The notes below the pieces were generated by a model. That model searched no databases. It saw only the letters and a list, made by a program, of their open reading frames with translations, and was not told where the DNA came from. DNA of 64,000 nt from contig CM022667.1 of NCBI GenBank assembly GCA_012295275.1, forward strand, positions 4,204,001 to 4,268,000, in the 5' to 3' direction. Positions 54,111 to 64,000 of the stretch are shown one piece after another. How positions within the stretch are numbered: the first letter of the stretch is position 1; the number at the start of each line of letters is the position of its first letter. The stretch is from Chrysomallon squamiferum. Taxonomy: Eukaryota; Mollusca; Gastropoda; Neomphalida; Peltospiridae. The position numbers and the translations under genes are program-made.

Positions 54111-54296
54111 CATTGACTAATTTCATTTTATATAAATAAAGAAAATCTTTTTTCAATCTGATATTTACATGTTTTATTTTGACCAGTGAAACTTTCAACT
54201 ACCTTGAGGTGTGTTGTATTTAGGTCTCTAACATACATACATACATACATACATACATACATACACGTATATAAATATGTATAAAAAACAAACAAA

Positions 54297-54337
<41 letters not shown>

Positions 54338-54593
54338 TATAAACACACATACATACATATATATATATATATTTAGAGTTATACTGATTTAGTATTAGAT
54401 TATGTCAGTTTTATTTAAAGGTGTTTAATTTCTCAGTAATCGGGTTTACCTACTAAGCTAAAAATAGAACTGATTTATCGGTGAAAATATTTCCTTTATA
54501 CATCAGTCACAGCACGTCAAACAGACTCAAACAGTTCGCAGTTTGAGTATCTAAACGATACAAAAGAATCAGAGAAAATTAAAATTTAAAAAA

Positions 54594-54961
54594 ATGGCTC
54601 AATGCAGAATAATTCTTTTAACAAAACGAAGGGAAAGAGAAAAAGTTTACATAACATAAATGCAGCGAGCAGTGACGAGCGACTCGTCAGTTCAAACGTA
54701 CAGGAAAACCTGGAGCAACCTTTTGTCATCATCCCTGATACAAAAACATAAACAAATAGGAAAAAGAAACACGCGGGGTTGAAGAAAACATTTAAAAAAA
54801 ATTCTGGGTAAATGTCACTCTCATTTTTGTTTTCATCAATATTTTACTACTGATCACTGTAATAACTGTTTGTGTTTTTTTCTCATTCCAACGTCAAACC
54901 GTTGTGCAATGGGACAACGACGTCTGCATTCCGTGCAGAGATGTGTACCTTATCGACGATA
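54594..54961 (+). pseudogene. Decayed TNF-ligand first exon (copy 4)
   Basis: From ATG 54594 the frames shift repeatedly. Recognisable pieces are ASSDERLVSSNVQENLEQ (cytoplasmic tail), a hydrophobic span (VTLIFVFINILLLITVITVC) and the well-kept stalk QTVVQWDNDVCIPCRDVY ending near 54961, where it runs into poly(T). The 5' flank shares agttcgcagtttgag with the 56-kb gene. No intact frame. Confidence 0.75.
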
Positions 54962-56100
54962 ACTATTTTTTTATTTTATTTTTTTTTATTTTTTTTTTTT
55001 TCATGTGGTGTCGATTTAACCGCATACAGTTAAGACTTACCTGATTAAATCTGGAAGAAAAGTTATACTGAAGCCGGTTACGTGTGCATTGTCCACCTTG
55101 GTTAATCGAAGTTATTTAGACACATCACTTCCCGGTATAATGTCAGTCACAGACTGTGTGTTGGAGACGTTCAGTACAAAATCTGTGAAGATTTTCAGTT
55201 GTTTATTTTAAATAATTCTCAGGCCAGAAAAAGCAAATAATCTACAATCTCGATTGTTCTTGTGATCTCGAAATAGCCTTTTCATTTATGATTCTTTATT
55301 CAGTAGTATTTATCTTTTTATTTGATTTTTCTGCGGTTTTGACAAATGCCTTGGAAATAATATTGGAAGTGATGATGGAATAAATGTGTTTAGTTACAAA
55401 CTGAGGGCAAAAATTAAGCTTGTTGTGTTGGAAATTTGGTTCAAAACACTCTACATACACAATAAATAAGAACAAGGTCACTTGGTACAGTACAAATTTA
55501 CTTAAACAGACTCCTCATTTGTTTCATATTTACTATATAAAGTCGACGCCCACATTCAAACTCATCTTTTCCAAAGTCACTTCTTAAATCTTATCCTCGT
55601 GAAATTCAACGTCAGCTCCATTTACGTTCACATCATCAGACACTGTACATAACGTTTTTAAGTACTGGTACAATATAATTCATTATCCGTCCAGTTTTTG
55701 TCCACAAGTCATCTTTATTATTATGTAGTCTTTACTAGAACTAAGATTTTACCTCGATGCTGAAGAAAACTGTAACTTGTTTAAAGAAAAAAAAAAAACT
55801 GAACCTCTAAAAATTTACATTTCAAATTTTCTAATTTATCCCTTCTAGATGTATTTCATCAGCTAGACCTTTTCACTTTCATTAATTTGGTATAAAAAAT
55901 TACATTAGTAGTACAATTAGAAGTGAAGTTGTTAATTTTCAACGATTTTATTTTTTGTTTTTTATCATGTGAATGGTCTATCGCAAAGGAATGTAAATGT
56001 AATTTAAAGCGACATGAAAAAAATTAGACTCCATATTTACAACAGATAGTATGATATATCAAGAGAGAGAGAGAGAGAGAGAGTGAGAGTGAGTGAGTGA

Positions 56101-56148
<48 letters not shown>

Positions 56149-56152
56149 AACA

Positions 56153-56199
<47 letters not shown>

Positions 56200-56203
56200 G
56201 CAG
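54962..56203. other. No gene seen
   Basis: Mixed AT-rich unique sequence with no recognisable exon. (GA)n and (GT)n lie at 56060-56147 and (ATT)n at 56153-56200, the same order of repeats that precedes TNF exon 4 elsewhere. Confidence 0.5.
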
Positions 56204-56236
56204 AAGGACAAAATACGCTCCACTGGAATGAACAAA
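56204..56236 (+). pseudogene. Short TNF exon 4 stub
   Basis: After tattatgcag the sequence encodes EGQNTLHWNE, the start of the TNF domain, then loses homology. It is probably the remnant of the exon 4 belonging to the decayed copy at 54594. Confidence 0.75.
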
Positions 56237-56490
56237 GACGAAATTATCTCACTTCGTCACAATCGCAATGGCTGACAGTTTATTCCGAGAAACGATAAAA
56301 TCGATAAAAATAAGACGGCTTCTTTGAAACCTTACTTATTTCCAGCAAAAACGAAATAACACAAAATAGTAAAATAGTAAAACAGCCAATGAAAACTTAC
56401 AGGAAGTATTACGACTACTGTGATTGGTTAAAACATAATTGGCAAAGCGTCACATCTGATCTGATTCACTGGTTGGATAAGAATGTTGTG

Positions 56491-56496
56491 TATAAA
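56491..56496 (+). promoter_or_regulatory. TATA box of the 56-kb TNF gene
   Basis: TATAAACATTTCATTAGTGA lies about 100 bases before ATG 56593, preceded by the shared tgtgattggtt element near 56419 and ctgatctgattcactggttg near 56454. Confidence 0.65.
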
Positions 56497-56592
56497 CATT
56501 TCATTAGTGAGACATCGTCTTACAACAAGCATCATACAAACAACCAGTTCGCAGTTTGAGCATCTAAACAAGTTTTCTGTGAGAAAAAAGAA

Positions 56593-58921
56593 ATGTATCC
56601 TAACATCAAAAGTTTGTTACCAAACGAAGAAGGGGAACAGCGTGACTCAGTTCACAGTGGTTCAGGTGGCAGTAACCCGGGCACTGACGAGCCACTCATC
56701 AAAGCAAATAGAAAGGAAAATTTAGAAGGTTTTGTAAATCCTGACACAAAATACCAGCCTGGAAAAAACGTGCGTGAAAAATATGAGAAAGAAAAAGAAA
56801 CAGAAAAAGAGAAAAAATAAATTCTGGATAAAGGTCATTCTGCTTTTTGCTGTCATCGACATTTTACTGATCATAGCTACAGGTCTGCTTTTCAACCCAA
56901 AACGTGTGGAGTCACAACGTCAAACCGTTGTGCAATGGGACGACGACGTCTGCATTCCGTGCAAAGATGTTTATCTCACCGACGATGACAAAATTGACAA
57001 CATCTACGACTTCGACGTTCGAGAAGATGGAAATACGTGCTGTCCTGGTCGTGAGAAAAACCTGATCAACATCGCAACAAAGGTTTTTATTTTTATTTTT
57101 TATTATTATTATTGATCTTGTCGGATATTACGTGTGGCCCTGCTACTATTTTTAGAACAGGAAGTTACTTAAGTTTTTACGAGGAATCGTGATCTAAAAT
57201 TAGATATGGAATTTCCCATAACGCTTATGTTTTTCATTTTTACGTGAAGAATAATTTGTTCAGATAAAGCGCTATAATAAAAGATGTATCGAGAAATCTT
57301 TTTAATTTTCACATTCTCTATTTCTGTAATAATGATGCGCAAAAAAACCCATAATAATAATAATTATTAATATTACATATATATTCTTTTTTTTCGATTT
57401 TTTCTTCGTGTTTTTACTTCTTTTGTAATTTGATAAGCATTACTCATTTACTGAAACAAATATAACTGTTAATGATCGAAGTTCATTAAATTGTGATATC
57501 TCGCTTAATAAGCAAGACAATGGAATGGATTCCTCCACTGAATTAAAAGATTAACTGTAATGACTGCTAAGAAAAAAATTAAAAATTAAAAATGATACTA
57601 CTACTACTAATACACTGCAACTACTGATACTACTAATAATAATACACTGCAACTACTGGTACTACTACTACTAATACACTGCAACTACTGGTACTACTAC
57701 TACTAATACACTGCAACTACTGATACTACTAATAATAATACACTGCAACTACTGGTACTACTACTACTAATACACTGCAACTACTGGTACTACTACTACT
57801 AATACACTGCAACTACTGATACTACTAATAATAATACACTGCAACTACTGGTACTACTACTACTAATACACTGCAACTACTGGTACTACTACTACTAATA
57901 CACTGCAACTACTGGTACTACTACTACTAATACACTGCAACTACTGGTACTACTACTAATAATACACTGCAACTACTGGTACTACTACTACTAATACACT
58001 GCAACTACTGGTACTACTACTACTAATACACTGCAACTACTGGTACTACTACTAATAATACACTGCAACTACTGGTACTACTACTACTGCTACTGCTAAT
58101 ACAACTACTGGTACTACTACTACTGTTACTACTACTACTACTACTGCTGCTATACTATACTACTCTATTACTATTAATACTACTGCTATAATATTAATTT
58201 CTCTAGTAATACTACCACAACTACTACTGCTACTAATATTACTGTTAATACTTATTAGCATTACTGTTATTAATATTGTTAATGCTACTTCCACTTGCTA
58301 CTTCTAAAATTACTACTAGCAGTACTGATACTGATACTGCTACTGCTACTATTGCTACTGGTACTGCTGCTATTACACCAATACTACTACTGCTGCTGCT
58401 GCTACTACTACTACTACTACTACTACTTGTATTATTATTATTACTGTTACTACTAAATCCGAATAAAGCAACAGAATTTAAAAAATAAATCTGTAAACAA
58501 AGAATAAATCAATGTATGAAATAAAAATAAGTATGAATGATATGTATGTATGTATGTAAGTATATGTATGTATGTATATATGTATGATCTTATATATCGA
58601 CCAAAATATGTTGATTGTTTTGTACAATTCTATTTATTCGCAGTTTGCAGAAAAACAGTTCCAGCAAAACAGAGCCAACAGTGAGTACTATATCATTCTT
58701 AATATAAAATATTCTTAATAAGTTTCAAACTAAAAACTGACATTTGTGACACATACACACACACACACACTGACATACACACATACACATTCACACATAT
58801 ATACATACTCAAATACATACACATCTAATATAAATTCCTAGAAAAAAATCAAAAAATCACATCTGTCTCCATTTCTCTCTCTCTGCCCCTGTCCGACTGC
58901 ATGTGTTGCTTAATACATGTG

Positions 58922-58989
<68 letters not shown>

Positions 58990-59331
58990 AATAATGTCAT
59001 GTTATTTAGATCTTGAATTACGTTTTAATGGAGAAAATGACTGCTCAGCATACCTACGCGAAATTGTCGGAGTGAGTTCAGGTGAGGTCAAAGTGTAGTA
59101 TAATTTTTAAATGACAGATTTGTTCATTATGTTACCATATTAGCTATTTATTGTAATATAAATATAATACTACTACTAATAACAATAACAAAATACTAAT
59201 ACTACTAATAATAATAACAATAAATCTAATAATAACAAAAATACCATATTAACAATGATAATAATAATAATTTATTGGTCTGTTTATTAGATTGTCTAAT
59301 TTTTATGTGGATGTTTAAATGTGTATGACAC

Positions 59332-59430
<99 letters not shown>

Positions 59431-59431
59431 C

Positions 59432-59505
<74 letters not shown>

Positions 59506-59921
59506 TTTGCTAAACAATTAATTATTATGCAGAACAAAATATACTCCATTGGAAGCAAGCCTCTTCGTTCATTGGGAAGAGTATGACGTACAAAGATGGC
59601 CGCATTCAAGTAAAAACTCCTGGGACGTGTTTTATTTACGCTCATCTTGTTTTCAAGACCAAACAGACACAAGAAGACGAAATTTTTACTCATTCCATCT
59701 GGCTTAGGAATGGCGAGAACCACGAAGAGAAATTACTCGAACTTTTCCACTCTCAGTGTAAGGTGACGTCATCAGTTGTACCAGCAGCCTTTACTCCCAC
59801 TCACCAAGGCGCGCTGTTTGAACTGAAAGCTGGCGACAGTATTGAACTGCGCGTGCAGAACATAGAAAAGCTTGAAAAGAACAACAACAAAAACAACTTT
59901 GGAATTTATTGCTTTCAGTAA
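56593..59921 (+). CDS. TNF-superfamily ligand, four exons (copy 5)
   Basis: Exon 1 56593-57082, exon 2 58644-58680 (FAEKQFQQNRAN), exon 3 59010-59081 (NLELRFNGENDCSAYLREIV), exon 4 59533-59921. The layout is type II: charged cytoplasmic tail, membrane span (VILLFAVIDILLIIATGLLF), stalk with CIPC and CC, then a TNF homology domain ending HNFGIYCFQ-like (NNFGIYCFQ) and TAA. Expected length is about 328 residues, usual for TNF ligands. Exons 2-4 are clean. Exon 1 has six A at 56812-56817 where the 47-kb gene has five, giving TAA 56818-56820. Removing one A reopens the frame through the membrane span to the exon 1 donor. This is the best-preserved ligand of the cluster, with a TATA-type promoter. 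Receptor and role are inferred from the family only. Confidence 0.82.
57597..58075. repeat. 32-bp minisatellite in TNF intron 1
   Basis: Unit AATACACTGCAACTACTGGT followed by ACTACTACTACT, about 15 copies with small variants, then degenerate (ACT)n to about 58450. Confidence 0.92.
59336..59505. repeat. (GA)n microsatellite
   Basis: About 80 GA units, interrupted once by ggggcagacagac. It lies between TNF exons 3 and 4. Confidence 0.97.
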
Positions 59922-60062
59922 TTTTCAAGTGGAGATTAATATCGATATTTAGATATACTTATCTGTGTTTGTTTATTTTAGAAAATTCGTGCTAACTTCC
60001 CTATTAAACTGTGCAATACAATTTAGTTTATACCTACTTGCACAATTCGGTGGTTTTTTAAA

Positions 60063-60536
60063 ATATCGTTAACATATTTATTATTTACCTATATAGCTTA
60101 CTTTAATACCACCTAACATCTTGTAATTAACCTGCATGTATCATTAATGTAAGTAAATATCGGTAACATATTTATTATTTACCTATATAGCTTACTTTAA
60201 TACCATCTAACATCTTGTAATTAACCTGCATGTATCATTAATGTAAGTAAATATCGGTAACATATTTATTATTTACCTATATAGCTTACTTTAATACCAC
60301 CTAACATCTTGTAATTAACCTGCATGTATCATTAATGTAAGTAAATATCGGTAACATATTTATTATTTAACTATATAGCTTACTTTAATACCATCTAACA
60401 TCTTGTAATTAACCTGCATGTATCATTAATGTAAGTAAATATCGGTAACATATTTATTATTTACCTATATAGCTTACTTTAATACCACCTAACATCTTGT
60501 AATTAACCTGCATGTATCATTAACGTAAGTAAATAT
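60063..60536. repeat. 94-bp tandem repeat, five copies
   Basis: Landmark aaatat at 60061, 60155, 60249, 60343, 60437 and 60531 gives an exact 94-base period. Units differ by single bases (taccacc/taccatc). One related unit lies in the 47-kb TNF intron at 48660-48780. Confidence 0.95.
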
Positions 60537-60537
60537 G

Positions 60538-60759
60538 TTACCCATTCATTTCTGCAAACAGAACCTCTCTTTGGTCTCATTTCAAAACCACCCCAATCTT
60601 AAATAAATATATCGTGGACTATCATGAAATTAGCAGAGCAAATTCCTTTTGTCTTTCGCTAATGATTGTTAATTGCTAGCGATTACTTTAATAAGACTAC
60701 TGCTAACTATATTTAAATAACACATACTGTTAGGAATATTTGCAGAAATGAATGGGTAA
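60538..60759. mobile_element. Possible MITE with perfect 21-bp inverted ends
   Basis: Left arm 60538-60558 (TTACCCATTCATTTCTGCAA + A) is the exact reverse complement of 60739-60759. The 222-bp block has no coding frame. No clear target-site duplication is seen, so it may be an element or just an inverted duplication. The same arm sequence ends the 94-bp-like unit at 48760-48780. Confidence 0.5.
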
Positions 60760-61198
60760 TACACAGAGGACAAGACAAACTGAAGGAAACTGTGGGACTG
60801 AGGAGTTGTCGGTCATTGTCAGGCAGCTATGTTGGTAACTGTATTTTGCTTTATCTTTGTTTAATTTCAAAGCAGGGACAAATTTGTATCCTGTTTCTGT
60901 ATGCTCTGTTTGATATGTTGATCAATGCTATGTAACCTGTATATGCTCCATAGAGAGTTTAAGTTATGTGTATTTCTGTTATGGAAAATTAAAGAATTAG
61001 GAATTATAGTATTTCATTTAATGCCAGTTCCCACTTCAATAATTAAGTAAATAAATGGCAATCCTATAAATCTATAAATCAATCACTCAATCAATCTATC
61101 TATCAATAAATGAGTGAATGAGTGAATGAATAAATAAGTAAGTAAATAAATAAAGGTAAGTAAATAAATGAATTAATAATTAAGTAAATAAATGAATC
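60760..61198. other. No gene seen
   Basis: Unique AT-rich sequence followed by (AAAT/GAAT)n at 61100-61195. Confidence 0.5.
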
Positions 61199-61278
61199 TT
61201 GGGCCAAGTAGAAGTCACTCAGCTCAGACAAGAGTGGATAACACAATATTGTCTTACCACAGGCCCAGAAGATCTGAA
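61199..61278 (-). pseudogene. PHKB: PHKB exon fragment (mid-protein)
   Basis: Minus strand after gtttcag reads CGKTILCYPLLSELSDFYLA then QDSF, matching the ...GKTVVCYP..DLSDFY.. region of phosphorylase kinase beta. No clear donor follows, and the sequence runs into TTTA repeats. The exons expected between this and 62081 are missing. Confidence 0.7.
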
Positions 61279-62080
61279 ACAACATCATCAACAACAACAA
61301 CATTAATAACATAATATATTATTAACCAATAATAGTTTAAAAATAATAATAATAGTGGTACATCTGAAACATCATCATTGACAACAACAAATTAATAATA
61401 ATAAATTAATCAATAATAGTTTTTTTTGTAAATAATAGTGGTAGATCTGAAACAACATCATCAACAACAAGAACATTAATAATAATATATTAATCAATAA
61501 TAGTTTTTTTCATAAATAATGGTTGTATATCAGTTTTGGAGGTAGTGGTAATGGTAATAGTAATATTAGTAGTAATAACAGAAATATTAGTTGTTATAGA
61601 GGTAAAGTAATAGAAGCAGTATTGGTATTAAAGGTTGAAACAATACTAGTTCTAGTAGTAGTAATTATAGTAACTGATAGTGGCAGTAATAGAATAGTAG
61701 AGTAGTAGTAGTAGTAGATTAGTAGGGGTAGTAGTAATTGAAGTAGTTTAGTAGAAGTAACACATAAAACACACACACAAAAAACACCACTAACTAAATA
61801 TTTAATTATTAAAAAAATAAAGTTTTTTTCAAAAAATAAATAAGATTTAAAATGAATAGAACAAAAATCATAAATATTTATCTTTTTTTGATTGCTACAA
61901 TTATTAGTTAACTTTTGTTTTGCTAGAAGGTAAGTAAGCAAAAACTAATTAGCCAGTAAATATTTATTAGTTCATTTCATATACTGCTATATCATCAACC
62001 TGTTTGATTGCTCATTTTAAAATGGCAACCATGTCACTTCTGCAAGAATATTCTTTATTTAGATTTAACTTTCTGCTTAC
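61279..62080. other. No gene; repeats
   Basis: Three loosely similar copies of atctgaaac-atcatcaacaacaa-ttaataata at 61274-61510, then (TAG)n/(AGT)n-like sequence to about 61755. Confidence 0.55.
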
Positions 62081-62240
62081 TTTAGAGTTGGACTCTCGAG
62101 GTAAAATGCTCTCAAAGATTGTCCTGTTTCGATTATGAGCGTCCACATCAACATAGATCACTGACCAGGCAGCACCCTGCTCACCAAACAGATTAGCTCC
62201 ATTGATAGCCTCTAGAGCTGCTTTTGCCATTCCAATAGAA
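62081..62240 (-). CDS. PHKB: PHKB internal exon
   Basis: A clean 160-base exon with acceptor (gtttcag, plus-strand CT at 62241-62242) and donor (gtaagc, plus-strand AC at 62079-62080). It encodes [20 protein letters not shown], then [14 protein letters not shown] and ILPRESNSK, a stretch typical of phosphorylase kinase beta rather than alpha. In a complete gene several exons should separate it from the first exon, and these are absent between 62240 and 63796. It may belong to a partial duplicate or to a rearranged assembly. Confidence 0.8.
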
Positions 62241-62370
62241 CTGAAACACAAGAAAAATAAAATTAAATCACTGATAGCCTCTAGAGCTGCTTTTGCAATA
62301 GAACTGAAACACAAGAAAAATAAAATAAAATCATTGATAGCCTCTAGAGCTGCTTTTGCAATAGAACTGA
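62204..62370 (-). repeat. Tandem copies of PHKB exon start and acceptor (three)
   Basis: gatagcctctagagctgctt (minus strand KAALEAI) recurs at 62204, 62273 and 62336, each followed by the acceptor-side sequence. Periods are 69 and 63, the latter lacking six bases. The two extra copies lie in the upstream intron, and the minus frame stays open through all three. Confidence 0.9.
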
Positions 62371-63138
62371 ATGTCACAGAATTCAGACTGCGTAACCAAA
62401 TTTGTTACTTCAGAGATCTGCTCCTTTTATTTTTAAGTGATGGAATTGAAATTGCAAAACTTCAATTGTTACTACAATCACATCCGCTCTTTTTATTGTT
62501 TCCGCTAATTTTTCAATGCATGGTTTTGTTATAAAGAGGCTAGCATTTTGGTAATTAAAAAGAGCAGAACAAAGTTAGAGCAGTAAGCAAGAGCGAAGGA
62601 AACAGTCAAGACAAGAATTCAGTCAGGCGAGGAAAACCAATGTCTTTGAACGACGTTGTCTTCACAGATAAGTATGGTAAGTAGTTGTCTATTGGGTGTA
62701 ATGTGCAATTAACCTGTGTCAGTAACATTTATTATACCTAATGTTTTTTAGATTTTAATCTGTCCTCCTGCAGATTCTTATTCTGTCTTGGTTCCCCATA
62801 TAACCTTTCTCATATCATTAATCAAATTTACTTAAACATATGTTTTAGGATTGTATAATGTATTATTATCAAGTCACCTGTTTATCATAATTAAAGAATT
62901 ATCGTAAAACTTTAACTTTTTTTGTGTTTATTTCTCTAGTGGATAGATAGACTTACTGATTGATATAAATTGCTGTCAATTTAGCATTTATATTCCTTGT
63001 TCGGTGGCCATTAAAGCACCTTCCTATCTTATCCTAGGCTGAGCCTTAATAAAACATACAAGCTGTTTAAAGGTGTGAGTCCTGTGACAATTGCAGATTC
63101 AGTTCTCTTTGATGGAAATCTCCCATTCCAAACCAAAA

Positions 63139-63232
63139 GCAATCTCTGATGTGTTGTCTGCTCTTCCACATGATGGAAACAGACCAACTTCCCCAAGAGG
63201 ACAACTCTGATATTGTAGAATCTGACATTTTA
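63139..63232 (-). pseudogene. PHKB: Truncated copy of PHKB second exon
   Basis: Homologous to 41955-42099 from its acceptor inward ([11 protein letters not shown], then GLFPSCGRADN). It contains a nine-base in-frame insertion (EVG) and breaks off after about 94 bases without a donor. Confidence 0.75.
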
Positions 63233-63391
63233 CTGAATGATAAATAAAAGAGATTAATAAATTAAAAAATATATATTAAATAAATAAATAATAAAATATA
63301 AACAAATAATAAAATAAAATTTATAAAATAAATATAAAATATAAATATATTCATTTTAAAAATATACAAATAATAAATTAATAGTTAATGA

Positions 63392-63424
<33 letters not shown>

Positions 63425-63666
63425 TTATTTGTTATAAGTATGCTAATAATTTTTTGCCTTTCTAAGTTCAACTGAATGTTTACATCACAATAGTCACTAG
63501 GTATTATTCTATTGTCATTATGAAGTAAAACAGAAATCGTAATTAATATTGTCATTATCTTTTGTAAGTTATCAGCTGAAATTGTCGGGGTAAGTTCAGC
63601 ATATATTTTAGGCTGTATTTTATTCCTCGTATGCGTTTCCAGTATAAATGAGTAATAAAGACTTAC

Positions 63667-63796
63667 ACACAAAATAAAAGTTGTCTAGTCTTTTGGCAAC
63701 TTGTTCGGGGTAGGTCGAATCCTCATCAGTGGATCCTGTAAAGACACTGCTTCCGAGTCGGTTATCGATCCTGAACGCTAAGCCATGGTTACTCAT
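63667..63796 (-). CDS. PHKB: PHKB first coding exon
   Basis: Minus-strand ATG at 63794-63796 starts MSNHGLAFRIDNRLGSSVFT and continues [20 protein letters not shown] to the donor gtaagt. In the 42-kb copy the GSTDED part follows an acceptor (ttttacag). Here the same ttacag is read through as codons, so this copy appears to have fused two exons by loss of an intron. The next exon (63232-63139) is truncated, so this gene copy is unlikely to be complete. Confidence 0.65.
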
Positions 63797-64000
63797 GGTT
63801 AATCACAAACCCACCATTTAGTTAGATATCAAAGTTAAATGAATCTGAATTCATAACTGTGGTATCAAAGACTAGGTTTTTACATCGACATTTGTTTTTG
63901 ATTACTCCAGAGTTATCTGTCTTGAAAACCTTGACCTTCCTGTCTTCAATCATTTTCAAGTCAAATTATTATTATTTTTGTTTTAATTATTTATTTATAT

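Noticed and set aside
59226-59723. 165-codon minus-strand frame with a Ser-Leu repeat
   Set aside because: Antisense of (GA)n and of TNF exon 4.

Overview
The window is AT-rich, intron-rich animal nuclear DNA. All coding blocks sit in exons bounded by GT/AG sites, and introns and intergenic DNA are full of (TTTA)n, (TTA)n, (CT)n, (GT)n and longer minisatellites. Gene content (Integrator subunit 8, phosphorylase kinase beta, a multi-finger U1-type zinc-finger protein, VwkA-type vWA proteins and TNF-superfamily ligands) fits a lophotrochozoan, most likely a mollusc. The species cannot be told from the sequence alone. No prokaryotic operon, CRISPR array or rRNA was seen, and I recognised no tRNA.

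Left of a 200-N scaffold gap (40971-41170) lie: (1) 29-7531 (+), the last 12 exons of INTS8, with an apparent one-base frameshift in the last exon; (2) 10606-12490 (+), a complete three-exon gene with a single vWA domain; (3) 14244-16031 (-), a 595-residue protein with seven U1-type zinc fingers; (4) about 5 kb of mostly featureless DNA; (5) 22051-38858 (+), a tandem array of six vWA modules. Every exon junction in the array is phase 1, only the first module has an initiating exon, and each module's last donor joins in frame to the next module's first acceptor. I therefore read it as one gene for a protein of about 2,000 residues. Modules 2-4 sit in near-identical ~3.02 kb tandem units. Module 3 carries an uncompensated one-base deletion. 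Module 6 has a degraded metal site and ends in a frameshifted tail.

Right of the gap lie: (6) 41291-43883 (-), 5' exons of a phosphorylase kinase beta (PHKB) gene plus a damaged duplicate of its first exon; (7) 44707-59921 (+), a cluster of type II membrane TNF-superfamily ligand genes. Two have all four exons (47334-51244 and 56593-59921). The rest are pieces: two 5' copies without a TNF domain (44.8 and 45.2 kb), a decayed 5' exon (54.6 kb), a short TNF-exon stub (56.2 kb), and a TNF exon whose two ends are separated by 39-bp minisatellite arrays (51291-53823). (8) 61199-63796 (-) holds scattered, out-of-step PHKB exons in a segment homologous to 42-44 kb. A 317-bp TA-flanked inverted-repeat element lies in the first intron of the 47-kb TNF gene.

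Two themes cross gene boundaries. First, short tandem duplications span exon/intron junctions in unrelated genes (INTS8 at three junctions, PHKB at two), always on the intron side of the working site. Second, single-base indels in homopolymers break otherwise clean frames in INTS8, vWA modules 3 and 6 and four TNF copies. That pattern suggests uncorrected long-read errors as much as pseudogenes. The vWA and TNF loci may not be real neighbours, because they lie on opposite sides of the scaffold gap.
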